A DNA stretch of 64,000 bases. Source: Rachicladosporium sp. CCFEE 5018 (lineage: Eukaryota; Ascomycota; Dothideomycetes; Cladosporiales; Cladosporiaceae). Below, piece by piece: positions 1-10,244 of the stretch. The DNA lies in the NCBI GenBank assembly GCA_002077045.2, contig KZ111147.1, positions 877,674 to 941,673 of the forward strand, in the 5' to 3' direction. Numbering within the stretch: the stretch's first letter is position 1; each line of letters starts with the position of its first letter. The position numbers and the translations under genes were made by a program. The notes beneath the pieces were generated by a model. The model worked only from the letters and a program-made list of their open reading frames with translations, ran no database searches and was not told the DNA's origin.

Positions 1-70
1 ATCTGCGCGGACGTATAGTAGTCCTGACGAGCGTGCAAATGGAAGAACGTGTGAAATGTGATAGACATGC

Positions 71-1258
71 CTAGTCGCCGAGCCGTCTGCCTGAGCCACG
101 GGCATTCCATGCTGCTGCCGCGCCACTAGTCCAACTCCCTCCGCTCCCCGTTGCCCGTTGAGGCACCGTCGTGGTATTTCCACTGATCGCAGTGCCGTAA
201 GGTCTTGCTGCAGCCGTTCCACCGGGCGTCTCGAACCACCTTCGCACCGTAATTGGCGTGGAGATGATAGATCGGCCTCCTCCGTACTCGGGCCAGATCT
301 TCGCAAGGAATTCGTACATATGCGCTGCGATCAGTCCTGATGACTGCACAAACGCTGCTTCGGGAGATGCCATCAGGAACGTCATCGCGAGCATGCAATA
401 TGGAAGGTACTTCGCCGAGAAAGTGACGACGAAATAGCTGAGCTGCCTCTGTGGGTTCTCTTGTGCGTACGTGTATGCGAGTGCCAGAGTAAGCGGACTC
501 ATGAACATGATGCCACCCATGAAGTAGCCACACACGACCTGCAGAAGCGTCAGTGACTTCTGTACATATGGCGCGATATGCAGTCGACATTGATCTCGAG
601 AAATGTAGGGGCCATAAACCACAACTAATCACAATTTCAGAAAAGCAGCAATCTCAATGCGGCTTCCCACCGATCCCACACCCCACAGACGCCCTATATT
701 ATTTGCGAATGACGGACGCCCACAAGATGCGAGGGTGATCTCCCTCAATCTTTGGAACCGATCACGACTAAGAGGCAGTCGGCCGGGCAGTATTGCGAGG
801 TTGTAATGCAGTGACAGAAAGAATAAAAGGCTATGAAGCTGCTGTTCAACTAATGGACGGACTCACCAGGATGACGACCGAGATGAAGACCAGGTAGACA
901 AGAAAGTCGCCCGGGTCGGAGAAGCGAGACGAACGTATTTCGAGCTCACTCCCGTACTGGTACAGGAAGTACGGGTCCAAGATCAAGCTCAATTTGGGTC
1001 CTGTGAGAAGGAATGGAGTCACCAGACGCCAGAGCTCAGGCAACGCCTTGAGCGTCAAGACCTTGTAGTCCAGGAAGTAGAGGTAGTATGGGTCTGGCAT
1101 GTCGATCAAGTGCGCCGGCCATGACAGTCCGACGGCAGCTGCTATGAGGGTCCTACAGATCAGCATCAGTACGCGTGAGTGCGGTGTTGATAGGACAGAA
1201 CTATAGTCACTGACCTCGTCACAGGCGGCATCGCCCAGAACATATCCATGGCTGACAT
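71..1258 (-). CDS. DER1: Derlin-family ERAD membrane protein (copy A)
   Basis: Derlins are rhomboid-like ER membrane proteins that help retrotranslocate misfolded proteins for degradation. My model is complement(join(71..538, 867..1152, 1215..1258)), 265 aa, exactly in phase. The start gives MSAMDMFWAMPPVTR, a typical derlin N-terminus. The WR motif lies at residues 53-62 (PELWRLVTPFLL). A helix-rich core follows (GYFMGG, then YLPYCMLAM), then LIAAHMYEFL. The tail after about residue 210 is Gly/Ser/Ala-rich and hydrophilic. The second intron is long for this window (328 nt) but has GTGAGT and CTGCAG ends and the same form in copy B. Divergent from LYS9, with start codons 275 nt apart. Whether it is Der1 or Dfm1 type is not settled. 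Confidence 0.85.
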
Positions 1259-1533
1259 CCTGACGGTGAAGGTGCAGCTCGAAGGCTGATCTGGTGGTTG
1301 ACAGTGTCAAGGACGCATTGCTTTGACAGTGAACGCGAACTTAGACGTGTCCAGTTTGCTGTGTGGCGCAGAAGTGAAATCTTGGCAAGAATCGACGTCC
1401 CTTGTGGCGCTCGTGACGTCTCGCGGGGCAATTGCAGGTGGAGGGACATTTTTTGAACCTCTGACTCTGCAGTATGTTCTGATTGCACGGGCAATTGTCA
1501 CATCAACTTACTCAACCACAATCAATCCTCAAA
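1259..1533. promoter_or_regulatory. Bidirectional promoter, derlin/LYS9 (copy A)
   Basis: This 275-nt intergene separates two divergent start codons. TGACTC at 1462-1467 matches the core of the Gcn4/CpcA element (TGACTCA) that controls amino-acid biosynthesis genes, which would suit LYS9. TGACGTC at 1414-1420 matches an ATF/CREB site. Both are kept in copy B (40523-40528 and 40470-40476) although the surrounding bases have changed. Regulation is inferred from the motifs only. Confidence 0.5.
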
Positions 1534-2981
1534 ATGGATACGATATTGACCAGCAAGCGAGGCCAATATGTGCTCCTTCTCGGAGCAGGCTTTGTCACAA
1601 GGCCAACAGCAGTTGAGTTGGACAAACTCGGCGTAAACATCACAGTCGGTACGACCAGATCCATTGAATCACGCCCACAGAAGTACTGCGTCTGACAATC
1701 AATCTAGCATGCCGCACTCTCGCAAGCGCACAGAAACTCTCCGAAGGACTTAGCCATGCCACCCCGATCTCTCTGGATGTCAACGACCTGGAGGCCCTCG
1801 AGAAGGAGATTGAGAAGAACGATCTCGTGATCTCTCTGATTCCCTACACATTCCATGCTACAGTCATCAAGGCCGCGATCAAGATGAAGAAGCACGTCGT
1901 CACGACTTCTTATGTCTCGGACGAGATGCGTGCGCTGAACCAAGACTGCATCAACGCAGGCATCACATGCTTCAACGAGATCGGTCTAGATCCCGGAATC
2001 GACCACCTTTACGCCGTCAAGACCATCTCCGAAGTTCATGAAGCAGGTGGCAAGATCACCGGCTTCCTTTCTTACTGTGGCGGTCTCCCAGCACCGGAGA
2101 ACAGCGACAACCCTCTCGGCTACAAGTTCTCCTGGTCACCTCGTGGCGTGCTCCTCGCAGCCCGCAATACCGGTGTCTACTACGAGAACGGCGAGAAGAA
2201 GACGACTCCTGGCTCAGAACTCATGTCCACCGCAAAGCCCTACCGCATCTACCCCGGCTACGCCTTCGAAGCCTACCCCAACCGCGACAGCACACCCTTC
2301 CGTGAGCGCTACAACATCCCCGAAGCACAGCTCCTCATCCGCGGCACACTACGCTACCAAGGCGCTCCAGCCTTCATTCAGAAACTCACCGATCTCGGCT
2401 TCCTCAGCACAGACGAGATCGACATCCTCAAGAAGACCTCGACCGAACCTCCAACATGGGCCGAAGCCTTCGCCAAGATCCTCGGCGCGAGCAGTCACAG
2501 CGAGGCAGATCTTGTACTCGCCGTAGCTGGCAAGACATCCTTCAAGGACGAGGAAGAGCGCAACCAGATCATCGCTGGGCTGCGGTGGATCGGCGTCTTT
2601 AGCTCCACCGAGCGCATCGAGCCTCGCAGCACACCCCTAGACGTTCTCTGCGCGAGTCTGGAAAAGAAGATGCAATACGAGAAGGGTGAGAGGGACATGG
2701 TGATGTTGCAGCACAAGTTCTTCATCGAGTGGGCGGATGGGAAGAAAGAGACACGGACGAGCACACTGGTCGAGTATGGTGAGCCTGAGGGCAGCGGAGG
2801 GTACAGCGCCATGGCGAAGTTGGTGGGTGTGCCCTGCGCTGTGGCCGTCAAGATGGTGTTGGATGGCGAGATCAAGGATCGCGGTGTGCTCGCACCTGTG
2901 ACGCCAGAGCTGAGTGAGCCGATACGGATCAAGCTGAAGGAGCAGTATGGGATAGAGTTGACTGAGAAGTCGGAGTTGTAG
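1534..2981 (+). CDS. LYS9: Saccharopine dehydrogenase, NADP+, L-glutamate-forming (copy A)
   Basis: Saccharopine reductase makes saccharopine from alpha-aminoadipate semialdehyde and glutamate, the penultimate step of fungal lysine synthesis. Model join(1534..1648, 1708..2981), 462 aa. The intron (GTACGA...TCTAG, 59 nt) splits the Ala codon before CRTL. The N-terminus holds the Rossmann loop GAGFVTRP at residues 17-24. HVVTTSYVS and NEIGLDPGIDH (about 128-138) are hallmark blocks of the family, and the length is normal. Upstream, 275 nt of shared promoter carry a TGACTC element. The 3' end is convergent with the Arg/Ser-rich gene, 123 nt away. The copy B protein is nearly identical although many third positions differ. 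Confidence 0.95.
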
Positions 2982-3104
2982 GAATGCAGTACGAAACGCT
3001 GGAAGACCCTAGAGAAAGTCATGAAAGTCGTAACGGCACACATGTGCCCAGAGAGCTGAACAGAGGGATGGACATTCGGATAGAAAGCAGGGAGAGCGGC
3101 CACA

Positions 3105-3974
3105 CTACCGCCGCTCCCTCAACTCCTCCCGCTTCTCTCGCTTCTCGATTCTCTCCTCTTTCTCCTCAGTGTAAACACGGAACCAATTCTCTCCAGCCTG
3201 TCCACCGCGTCAGTACACCCATACAAGAACCCTCTCAAACCTAAATCAGACACAACTCACATTAAACAACCCCGCCCCAACCACAGCCCCCAACACCGCA
3301 TTCCTCGTCCGTTCCCTCTTCTCCCCCTCCAAGCCCTCATGCTTCGGCGTCACAAACCTCGCAGCAGTAATCGAGCCGATAGCCGCCCCCGCCACACCAG
3401 CTATAAGCCAATCGTAAGAGGAGTCGAAATTTTTCTCGAAAAAGTTGCCCTCCCGGCGCGGGCGGCCGGAGTACCAGAGCACGCTGCCGGTGTCTTCGTC
3501 GACGACTTTCTCAGCTGGTCGATAACTGTGAGAGCGGTGTCGTCGGTGATGGCGGTGCCGGCTGGAGGAGGAGCTTGAGCTGCGGGTGCGAGAGCGAGGA
3601 GGGTCCCGATAGCGGGTGAGGTCGTGGCTGCGTCGTTCTCCTAGAGGTCCGGGGCCGCGAGTTACAACGCGGCGGACGGCGTAGTAGTTGTCGTTATCAT
3701 CCTGGTCGTTATCGTAGCTGCGTTCTCGGGGAACGTCGAGTCTGTCATTCCGTTCGCGGGATAACGATCTCGGTCTCGTCACCAACGCCATAGCGCGATT
3801 CCGAACAGCTTCCAATTCCTCATACGAGATCTCTTGCACCCTCCGCCGTCTCGGCGACACCGTCTCCCTCTCCCTCTCAATTACCTCATACCTATCCTCT
3901 CTCCGTCTGCCGCCCCGATCACTGCTATCAGTACGCCGCTCCTCATACACAACTTCAGAACGACGCGACGACAT
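3105..3974 (-). CDS. Arg/Ser-rich, glycine-zipper protein, DUF3824-like (copy A)
   Basis: Function unknown. Model complement(join(3105..3197, 3261..3974)), 268 aa. The first 170 residues are dominated by Arg, Glu, Asp and Ser with an SR-like run (about residues 130-150). A hydrophobic, glycine-spaced stretch follows (GVAGAAIGSITAARF, then AVLGAVVGAG), resembling a glycine zipper. A highly charged C-terminal helix (VYTEEKEERIEKREKREE) lies entirely in exon 2. This order matches fungal DUF3824 proteins as I remember them. The 63-nt intron has GTGAGT, a CTGACG branch site and CAG. Copy B is colinear but has many more substitutions in the charged N-terminal part than its neighbours, as expected of disordered sequence. 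Confidence 0.75.
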
Positions 3975-4465
3975 GACGAAAGGCTTAAAAGAAGGAAAGA
4001 TACCGTACCCATCGGAAGATTAGAGATACATAAGCTTCTCGAAGCTAAGGTAAGAGCAAGATGTGCATGTCTTGTTCACGGTCGTGCAGGAGGATCCGTA
4101 GCCTCCAACGTCAAATTCCATTTGGAAAAGCAGGGTTGACCGATAGTGATGTGGCGTGTCGGGAACCGGCGGACAATTGGGCGCGCGTAAAATCTTGCCT
4201 TGACACCTGAGGCCTTTTGATACTCGACGATCAAATCGTCGGTTACAAAACAACGTTTTGTGTCCATGGAGTATGTAAAGTATACAAGCGCTATACCTGC
4301 AGAAGACGTCCCGATCCCTTGCCGTGAACGCCATGTCTCTATTTCCAGGCCCGAAGGGCACTCAGCGAGCCCACAACGCTGCCCTGCGTAGCTGTCCATT
4401 TTAACAATCCCACTGCACAGAACAATTTCTGTCTCCATGCCAAAGTCTCATCTCCTATCATCTTC
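3975..4465. other. Intergenic, no gene seen (copy A)
   Basis: This is the upstream region of the Arg/Ser-rich gene and the 3' flank of the GDP-mannose transporter. Short open frames here are not kept intact in copy B. A stretch around 4265-4320 (GTATACAAGCGCTATACCTG and the bases after it) is almost unchanged between copies. Confidence 0.6.
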
Positions 4466-5739
4466 TCATTGCTTCAACGAATCCCTCATGCTCTGCACAC
4501 TCGCACTCGTAGTTGGCAACACCCCGGCCGTCTGCGCCTTGTTCTTACTCTGCCACATCTTCGCCACAGCATACACAACTCCACTAACAAAGCCCACAAA
4601 TATTGCACCCACACTAGCGAAAGTCGCCGGCGCATCGAAGAATATCAGCCCACTCAGAGCGATTGGCAATTTATTCAGCGCTCCGACCATGGAGTAGGTC
4701 GTCGAGGATGTGACGCGGACGCACCAGGCGGAGGAGTAGGAGATGAAGACCGAGGAGAGGCCTGAGATGACCATGATGGCGAAGACTTTCGCTTCGTGGC
4801 CGGCGGGGAAGTTTATAGCGATGTTCGGAGCGGACCAGTTCTCGAGGAAAAGGGAGCAGAGGAGGAGGACAGGGATGGAGAGGAGGTTGTTGTAGTACAT
4901 TGCTAGAAAATCCTTGTCAGCACATCGCAACGAGTGGAGATGTACTTTCCACGCGCGGAACTCACTGTCAAAATCCTTAAAGTTCGTGAGCTTTATCCGC
5001 TTGCGCATGCCTAGCACATACGCCGCAGAGCAGAAGCAGTTGCACAGCATCCAGAGGTATCCCGCATTCAGCGTCGAGAGTTTCTCCGCCGCCTCGCCAG
5101 TCAATGCCTCGCCGGAGCCTGTAAGAGCATGCTGAATGTCCGCCCACGCCGCAATGAGCGAGCTGACCACCATAAGCCCAAAGCTGAGCAGTGTCATGCT
5201 CGTAACTGAGCCGCCGAACCAGATCACCTCGCCATAGGCAATGAGAATGATGGTCAAATTCTTGAAGATCGTGTAGACGGGTATGCTGAGGAATTGTAGT
5301 GCCTTGCTTCCAGTGTAGATCATGCCAATCAGGAGGAGCGAGATGGGAAACCATTTTCGTGCTTCGTCTGTGTTGAAATCGCGGAACTGCGCTATGCCCA
5401 TGAGTTTGAGGGTTTGGATCGCGATGATGCATACTATGCTCTGCGCTGTCGGTCAGTACTGTCCTGCCCGTACTTCCCCTGCTACGCATGGCAACCCACC
5501 TGCACAGCCAGCAGGAAGAAGTTCAAATTGAACGTCCCAGTGAGCACAATTTTGTTCGTAACAGTCATCAATATACTGCTCCCGCAGTACGCCAGAATCG
5601 AGATGGGAGGGCTGTTCGCGACTGAAGTCGCTGGAGGGGCCATGGGTGCTTGTCGTGGTGGCTCGTACGAGCCGTTGTCCTGCTTGTCGCCCAGCTCGAT
5701 TGTGAGGTCGCGCTTCGGTTCTTCGTTGCTGCTGCTCAT
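4466..5739 (-). CDS. VRG4: GDP-mannose transporter, Vrg4 type (copy A)
   Basis: Golgi membrane antiporter that exchanges GDP-mannose for GMP and feeds mannosylation of glycoproteins and cell-wall mannans. Model complement(join(4466..4902, 4966..5440, 5500..5739)), 383 aa, the usual family length. The cytosolic N-terminus (about 45 residues) is followed by about ten hydrophobic helices. The nucleotide-sugar motif GALNK is present within SMVGALNKLPIALSG near residue 315, and FKNLTIILIAYGE is the other family block. The second intron is 63 nt and happens to be open in frame, so a naive ORF runs through it. Copy B (62 nt) cannot be read through, which confirms splicing to KDFDTMYYNNLL. Divergent from the TXNDC9-like gene. 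Confidence 0.93.
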
Positions 5740-6322
5740 ATTCGCAAAGGGGTGTGGCTGTTTCCTGGGAGGTTTCGCGGGGGAAGCCGGGGGTGCAAGG
5801 GGGGCTTTGGTCCACTGCGATTGCTGGAGTCGAGGATGCCGCGCGAAAGACGACTTGACGCCGATGAAGGTGGTAATGTTGGGTTCACTTCTTGCGCAGA
5901 TGCGCTATGGGACGAAGGAGACTGGCAGTGATATGAGACTCGATCTTCTTCCTCACAACGAGCGACGCAGGGTTCGGGAGTGGTAAATATAACTTTATGC
6001 ACCCAACCATTTGACTTTGTCACCGCGATCTACATGCCTCGGTGTTCCTCGCCCCTCACGTGGCTTGCCACAACCATTGAACGTGCCGTGGCATGACAGC
6101 GGCGCCGATAAGGGGACGGATGGTGATCCGTCTCGACGAATTGCCTCTAACCGTGTCGAACATGTATATTCGTGCTCGTCCTTGGGATACTCCGAAGCCC
6201 TGTGGCTCCTGAAACCGAGAAGATCCGGCACGGTCCGACGAAGCTTACGCGTCGCAGATTTCCGTGGCACGCGTCTTCAATCAAAACCATGTATCAAAGG
6301 CTACAGACAACCTCGCCAAGCC
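5740..6322. promoter_or_regulatory. Divergent promoter region, VRG4/TXNDC9-like (copy A)
   Basis: 583 nt between two divergent start codons. From about 5990 the strand is open in frame with the downstream gene but contains no ATG before 6323, so I treat it as leader. No recognisable element beyond general conservation with copy B. Confidence 0.5.
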
Positions 6323-6958
6323 ATGCCTTCTCTCGATGCCGCCGTAGCCAAAGTGCTCGACCGGCACCAGCCAACAGACTCCGACGATGAAGATGCCCTC
6401 ATCGCAGAGCTGGAAGACGACGACTCAGGGGCCTTCTCCGCCCACCGCGAGAAACGCCTCGAGCAACTCCACGCCGAAGTCTCCCGTGCCAAGATGATGC
6501 AAAACTCGTCTCATGGCACTTACAAGGAGATTAAGGACGAGAAGCAGTTAATGGACATCACGACCAGCATAAAGCTGTGTGTTGTTCATTTCATGAAACC
6601 GGATTTCAATCGCTGCCGGATTATGGACGAGAAGCTACGACCGCTGGCTGAGAAGCACTTCGATACGAGGTTTGTGAGTATCAATGTCGAGAACGCTGCC
6701 TTTTTGGTCGTGAAGTTGAAGGTGCAGGTGTTGCCTTGTGTCATTTCTTTCGTGGATGCGGTAGGTGTTGATCGGATCATTGGGTTTGAGGGCTTGGGAG
6801 CAAAGCCTGATAGCTTCACGTTGAGCGAGCTGGAGGGGAGACTGATGGGGAGTGGAGTTCTGGTCAGGGCGAAGATGACGAAGGAGGACGATTTGAGGAA
6901 GCTGGAGCAGAAGAGAGCAGCCAGGGAGGCTGAGTACGATGATGATGAGTGGGATTGA
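6323..6958 (+). CDS. PLP1: Phosducin-like / TXNDC9-type thioredoxin-fold protein (copy A)
   Basis: Phosducin-like proteins of this class are cochaperones of the CCT chaperonin, acting on tubulin and actin folding. Single exon, 211 aa. The N-terminus is acidic (TDSDDEDALIAELEDDD, about residues 17-33), then a charged helix and a thioredoxin-like domain at about 65-175. The CxxC is missing: the site reads KPDFNRCRIMDEKL with one Cys, normal for this family. FVSINVENAAFLVVKL and the proline of VQVLPCV are the conserved strands. The C-terminus is acidic (EYDDDEWD). The start at 6323 is the only ATG in the open frame, although the frame is open further upstream. The 3' end converges on the next gene at 82 nt. 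Confidence 0.85.
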   Translation: MPSLDAAVAKVLDRHQPTDSDDEDALIAELEDDDSGAFSAHREKRLEQLHAEVSRAKMMQNSSHGTYKEIKDEKQLMDITTSIKLCVVHFMKPDFNRCRIMDEKLRPLAEKHFDTRFVSINVENAAFLVVKLKVQVLPCVISFVDAVGVDRIIGFEGLGAKPDSFTLSELEGRLMGSGVLVRAKMTKEDDLRKLEQKRAAREAEYDDDEWD

Positions 6959-7040
6959 TGTGCTGTATGATTTCGCCTGGCCCCAAGGTGTTTGGACGGG
7001 TGTGCATGCCTCAATGCACCCTGTCCCCTGGATGTGCTAT

Positions 7041-7727
7041 TCAATGCTGGTAATCGTCCAACCTCTTGATGGTTCCCTCAGTCTCCTCATACACCACGCC
7101 CGCAATGATCAAGATGGAGCCAATGACTACAATGATCAGCACAGCGAAATGCAGCAACGGATCCCTACGGATTCGGTCGCGCAGACTGAATCGCACCCGT
7201 CTTGGCTCCGGATCCTCGACAACAGGCTGCACGTAGTCCGGACGCCACTCGCTGGTCCTCGGGTACCTGGGACCGTCCCTGACTATGCTGGTTCCAGATG
7301 GTCGATATGTGCCGATGTGAAGTTCCCCGGGCCATGCTGTACTTGCACGCTTCTCCGTCGCTTGGTTCCAGCAGGGCTCTCTCCATGCAGCCTGTCCGAA
7401 GGTCAGCATGTAGCGACGCGAAGGAGTCAACATGGAGCCTGCACGCACAAGCTGGGCATGGCATGGTATGTTAACCGGATGTATCTCATCTCCCGTCGGC
7501 GATGCGAGTGTGGCTAGGGGATCGAGATTCTCTGCTTCCTGCTGCAAGATCAGACAGCCCTGTGTTACTGTCAGCCTGCTAGGACGTCACTAGTGAGACG
7601 CGGTATCCCGACTCACTGCACATGACCCACATGGTCTGGAGCCCTTGCGTTTCTTGTACAGAGCTGGCGGAGCGCGGAGGTCGACTGTGTCGGCATTCTT
7701 CTCGTCCACGAGCGTCACACCCGACAT
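7041..7727 (-). CDS. Small C-tail membrane protein, unknown function (copy A)
   Basis: I do not recognise the family. Model complement(join(7041..7559, 7617..7727)), 209 aa. The N-terminus is hydrophilic and basic (PPALYKKRKGSRP) and runs into a Cys cluster, CGSCAGC (residues 33-39), built across the splice junction. The middle is Pro/Arg-rich and has the pattern of a cytosolic domain. One hydrophobic segment near the C-terminus (LLHFAVLIIVVIGSILIIAGVV, about residues 172-193) is followed by about 16 charged residues, so it looks like a tail-anchored or single-pass protein. The intron (57 nt, GTGAGT...ACACAG) is phase 0. Copy B has the same structure and keeps the Cys spacing. Confidence 0.7.
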
Positions 7728-8351
7728 GTTCGCAGAGTGGATGTAGAATCACCACGCACATCAGCTACGAGAAGAGAGATGAGGTCCGAAGGAGCACGAG
7801 GGGTAAGGGCATTAGGAGTGGGCATGATGTCGCGCATTGTACCGGCGCTGTGGCACTCTGACCCTCCGCGTGGTAAAGACTGGCTTATTGGTGAGGAGTT
7901 GGTGGAGTCGGCAAAGCAAGGAAGGGGGTTCAAAGTCTATCTGGATCGCCAAAGACGGACTGATGATGTGCGGAGAGCAAGCCTAAGCTGCGGACATCAC
8001 TTCTCGCAGGCGTGCGGAGACCAGCTTCTGGTCAATATATATGCATTTGCGCTAATGACCGCAATATTCCACGCGCCAAGCGAAGCAAAACCTTCGGCTG
8101 ACTTCAGCTCATTACTCCCACAAGTGTCGTTCGCGTGAAATCACTGTAAGCGCGACACTGATACTCGCACAAGATCTCAATATGCGGACGGAGGAAAGAT
8201 ACGTAAGTGCTGAGAGTATGTCGCCACTCAAGTCTTCACATACTACTGCTATCACTTCTCGCCCTCTCACAAAGTCGCTGCATTCTTCCCTGGTATGAAA
8301 GACCCACCAAGCCGTATGTCCATCGCTCGTTAACATCCCCTTGTAGAAAAA
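7728..8351. other. Intergenic, no gene seen (copy A)
   Basis: Promoter side of the small membrane protein and 3' flank of the next minus-strand gene. Copy B differs strongly here by substitutions and small indels, and no reading frame is preserved between the two. Confidence 0.55.
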
Positions 8352-8856
8352 TCACTCATCGCCATCCTGCTCGACCTTAACGCCCTCCCCCGCCCCATCA
8401 CCATTCTCCTCACCCTCCTCACCCTTCTCGACGTTCTTCCCCTTCTTGCTCTTCTCCTTAGTCTTGACACGCTTCTTCGGCGTCTCCTCATCGTCATCCC
8501 CAGCTCCATCCACATCGTCCTTGGCCTTCGCCTTCCTCCCACGCTTAACCTTGGCCGGAGTGCCGGCAACCGCAACAGCGGTTCCAGCATCGTCGAGCTT
8601 GCCTCCCGCAGTCTCGATCTTCTTGAGGGCCGTGCGAGCCATGACTTTCATGCTGTCGACGGAGGCGCAGCCGAAGTCTTTCGTGGCTTTCTCCCAATTG
8701 ATCTATGAGTTCGTCAGTACGGGAGGTGGGGAGCAGTGGAGGAAAGGAGAGAAGAGGGTGTACGGCTTTAGCATCGCAGTTGAGGTAGAGGCAGAGGATG
8801 CGGTTTTTGTCCGCCTCCGAGAGAGCGGCTTTGGCAATTTCGTAGTCGTAAGGCAT
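8352..8856 (-). CDS. Small helical protein with basic/acidic tail (copy A, intact frame)
   Basis: Function unknown; probably nuclear. Model complement(join(8352..8702, 8764..8856)), 147 aa. Residues 1-65 form a compact helical domain (SEADKNRILCLYLNCDAKAINWEKATKDFG...) resembling the small Myb/SANT-like fold common in fungal hypothetical proteins. The rest alternates Lys/Arg runs (KVKRGRKAKAK, TPKKRVKTK) with acidic runs. The splice (GCC|GTACAC ... CATAG|ATCAAT) is phase 0. The divergent neighbour on the + strand, 413 nt away, has the same plan, so the two look like old paralogues. Copy B of this gene carries a 1-nt deletion. Confidence 0.7.
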
Positions 8857-9269
8857 GGTGTCGAAGCTGGATGGTTGATAGTTGGGAAGTGGAAGGTATG
8901 TTGTCCTTGAGTCAGTGTAGGTGGAAGGGAAGGAGAAGGAGAAAGAGTTGAAGTAATTCAGACTGCAGCAGAGGTGCAGCTCGTGATACTCGAGGTCAGT
9001 GGGTGGCGAGAATGGCAGGTGAAGTGCAACTGAGACAGGTTTGTATGGCAGCGCCACCAAAACAGCGCTCACTTCCGACTCACCTGGCAGAGCACATACC
9101 CGTCCGCTGCACCTTTGATCACATTCCATGAGATAGACCTCAACTTCCACATCCTTGCTACCTGTTCCTCCCCTTGGACAACGACACTCTTCCTCCACAA
9201 CTTTACCTCGACCCAGACACTTCGACCTAGCTAATAATACCGACACCAAGACACAAGCACCAAGCAACA
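8857..9269. promoter_or_regulatory. Divergent promoter between two paralogue-like small genes (copy A)
   Basis: 413 nt between divergent starts. The stretch 8930-9250 is almost the same in copy B (48000-48330). The last 60 nt before the + strand start are rich in C/A (CCGACACCAAGACACAAGCACC), typical of a fungal 5' leader. No TATA box seen. Confidence 0.5.
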
Positions 9270-9719
9270 ATGGCGAAAGACACACCCACCAAGACCACCA
9301 CCGCCACTCCTTCCGATGAGGAAGTCAAGTTTCTCCTCTCAATCATAAAGGTTGCTGGAATCGGAAGCATCGATTGGCAAGCCGTGGCAGATGCCAACAC
9401 AATCGTCTCCAAAGCCGCTGCGTACGCCCTACCACCCGCCCTTCTCCCCTTCCCCTCTCAGCCCACCCCATCAACTGACCTCGATTCCAGCTCCAAGCGC
9501 TTCTCCCGCCTCAACGTCAAGTACAAAGACGACCTTGCCGGAATCAAGAAAGGTGCGGATGGCAAGGTCAGCACGGATGGAAGCGCTTCGCCCAAGAAGG
9601 GCAGAGGCACCAAGGTCACGCCGAAGAAGCGTAAGATCGACGAGGTTGAGGAGGGCGAGGATGACGATGAGGAGGACGGGAAGATCAAGGTCAAGGGCGA
9701 GGCGGAGGGAGACGACTGA
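9270..9719 (+). CDS. Small helical Myb/SANT-like protein with basic/acidic tail (copy A)
   Basis: Model join(9270..9421, 9491..9719), 126 aa. The core TPSDEEVKFLLSIIKVAG...IDWQAVADANTIVSKAAASKRFSRLNVKYK (about 13-70) is the short helix-turn-helix-like module seen in many small fungal proteins. The tail has TPKKRKIDEVEEGEDDDEEDG, a nuclear-localisation-like basic patch before acid. The 69-nt intron (GTACGC...TTCCAG, with CTGACC before it) is open in frame, so the unspliced product would also be translated. I prefer splicing because it joins SKAAA to SKRFSRL as in relatives. Chromatin or DNA binding is an inference from the fold. Confidence 0.7.
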   Translation: MAKDTPTKTTTATPSDEEVKFLLSIIKVAGIGSIDWQAVADANTIVSKAAAYALPPALLPFPSQPTPSTDLDSSSKRFSRLNVKYKDDLAGIKKGADGKVSTDGSASPKKGRGTKVTPKKRKIDEVEEGEDDDEEDGKIKVKGEAEGDD

Positions 9720-10244
9720 GTTGGCCGTGCGTTCTGATTGAGCTTTCTGACCGTAGATTCCGGGCGGAGTGATCTTGTGCAGTGGCTTTCACGGGTCACT
9801 GTGAGATGCTGGATGCCGGGGAGCCTTGATCGGGAAGCTGCGACCAAGTAATAAGTGACGGTGAGATGACGAAGCGAGCAATGATGAGATCAAGGAGACA
9901 ATGAATCATACAATTGATGGACAGAGCACTTTTTGCACGTGGTATGTGCGAAGATGAGAGGTTCATAATCACCATGTATCACTGCTCTGACAGCAATGGT
10001 CTTCCCCGTAGTCCATGTCTTCGTGTTAGCTTCGCTCGTGCCATGATGCTCCCTAAAGGCGCTCCGCAGTCCGCTAACGTCGTAGCCACCCAGGCCTCGG
10101 CAGGGAAATCAGTTAGCCCCGCGCAGCTCTGTTTCGGACGGCTCGACGAGATTCGGTAGCGCGCAACATCAGATGCCACACGTAGTTACTCCGTGCTGCG
10201 CAGACTTCTATGCTTCGCCGATCGTAAATGAGCCGTCTATCAGC
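9720..10244. other. Convergent intergenic, no gene seen (copy A)
   Basis: 3' flanks of the small + strand gene and of SES1. It is only a few percent different from copy B over 525 nt, unusual for non-coding DNA in this block, apart from an 8-nt insertion in copy B near 49185. Confidence 0.55.

Noticed and set aside
4020..4438. Minus-strand frames upstream of the Arg/Ser-rich gene
   Set aside because: Not preserved in copy B and without splice partners or family signal.
6011..6322. N-terminal extension of the TXNDC9-like protein
   Set aside because: The frame is open but has no ATG before 6323, and the added residues do not resemble the family.
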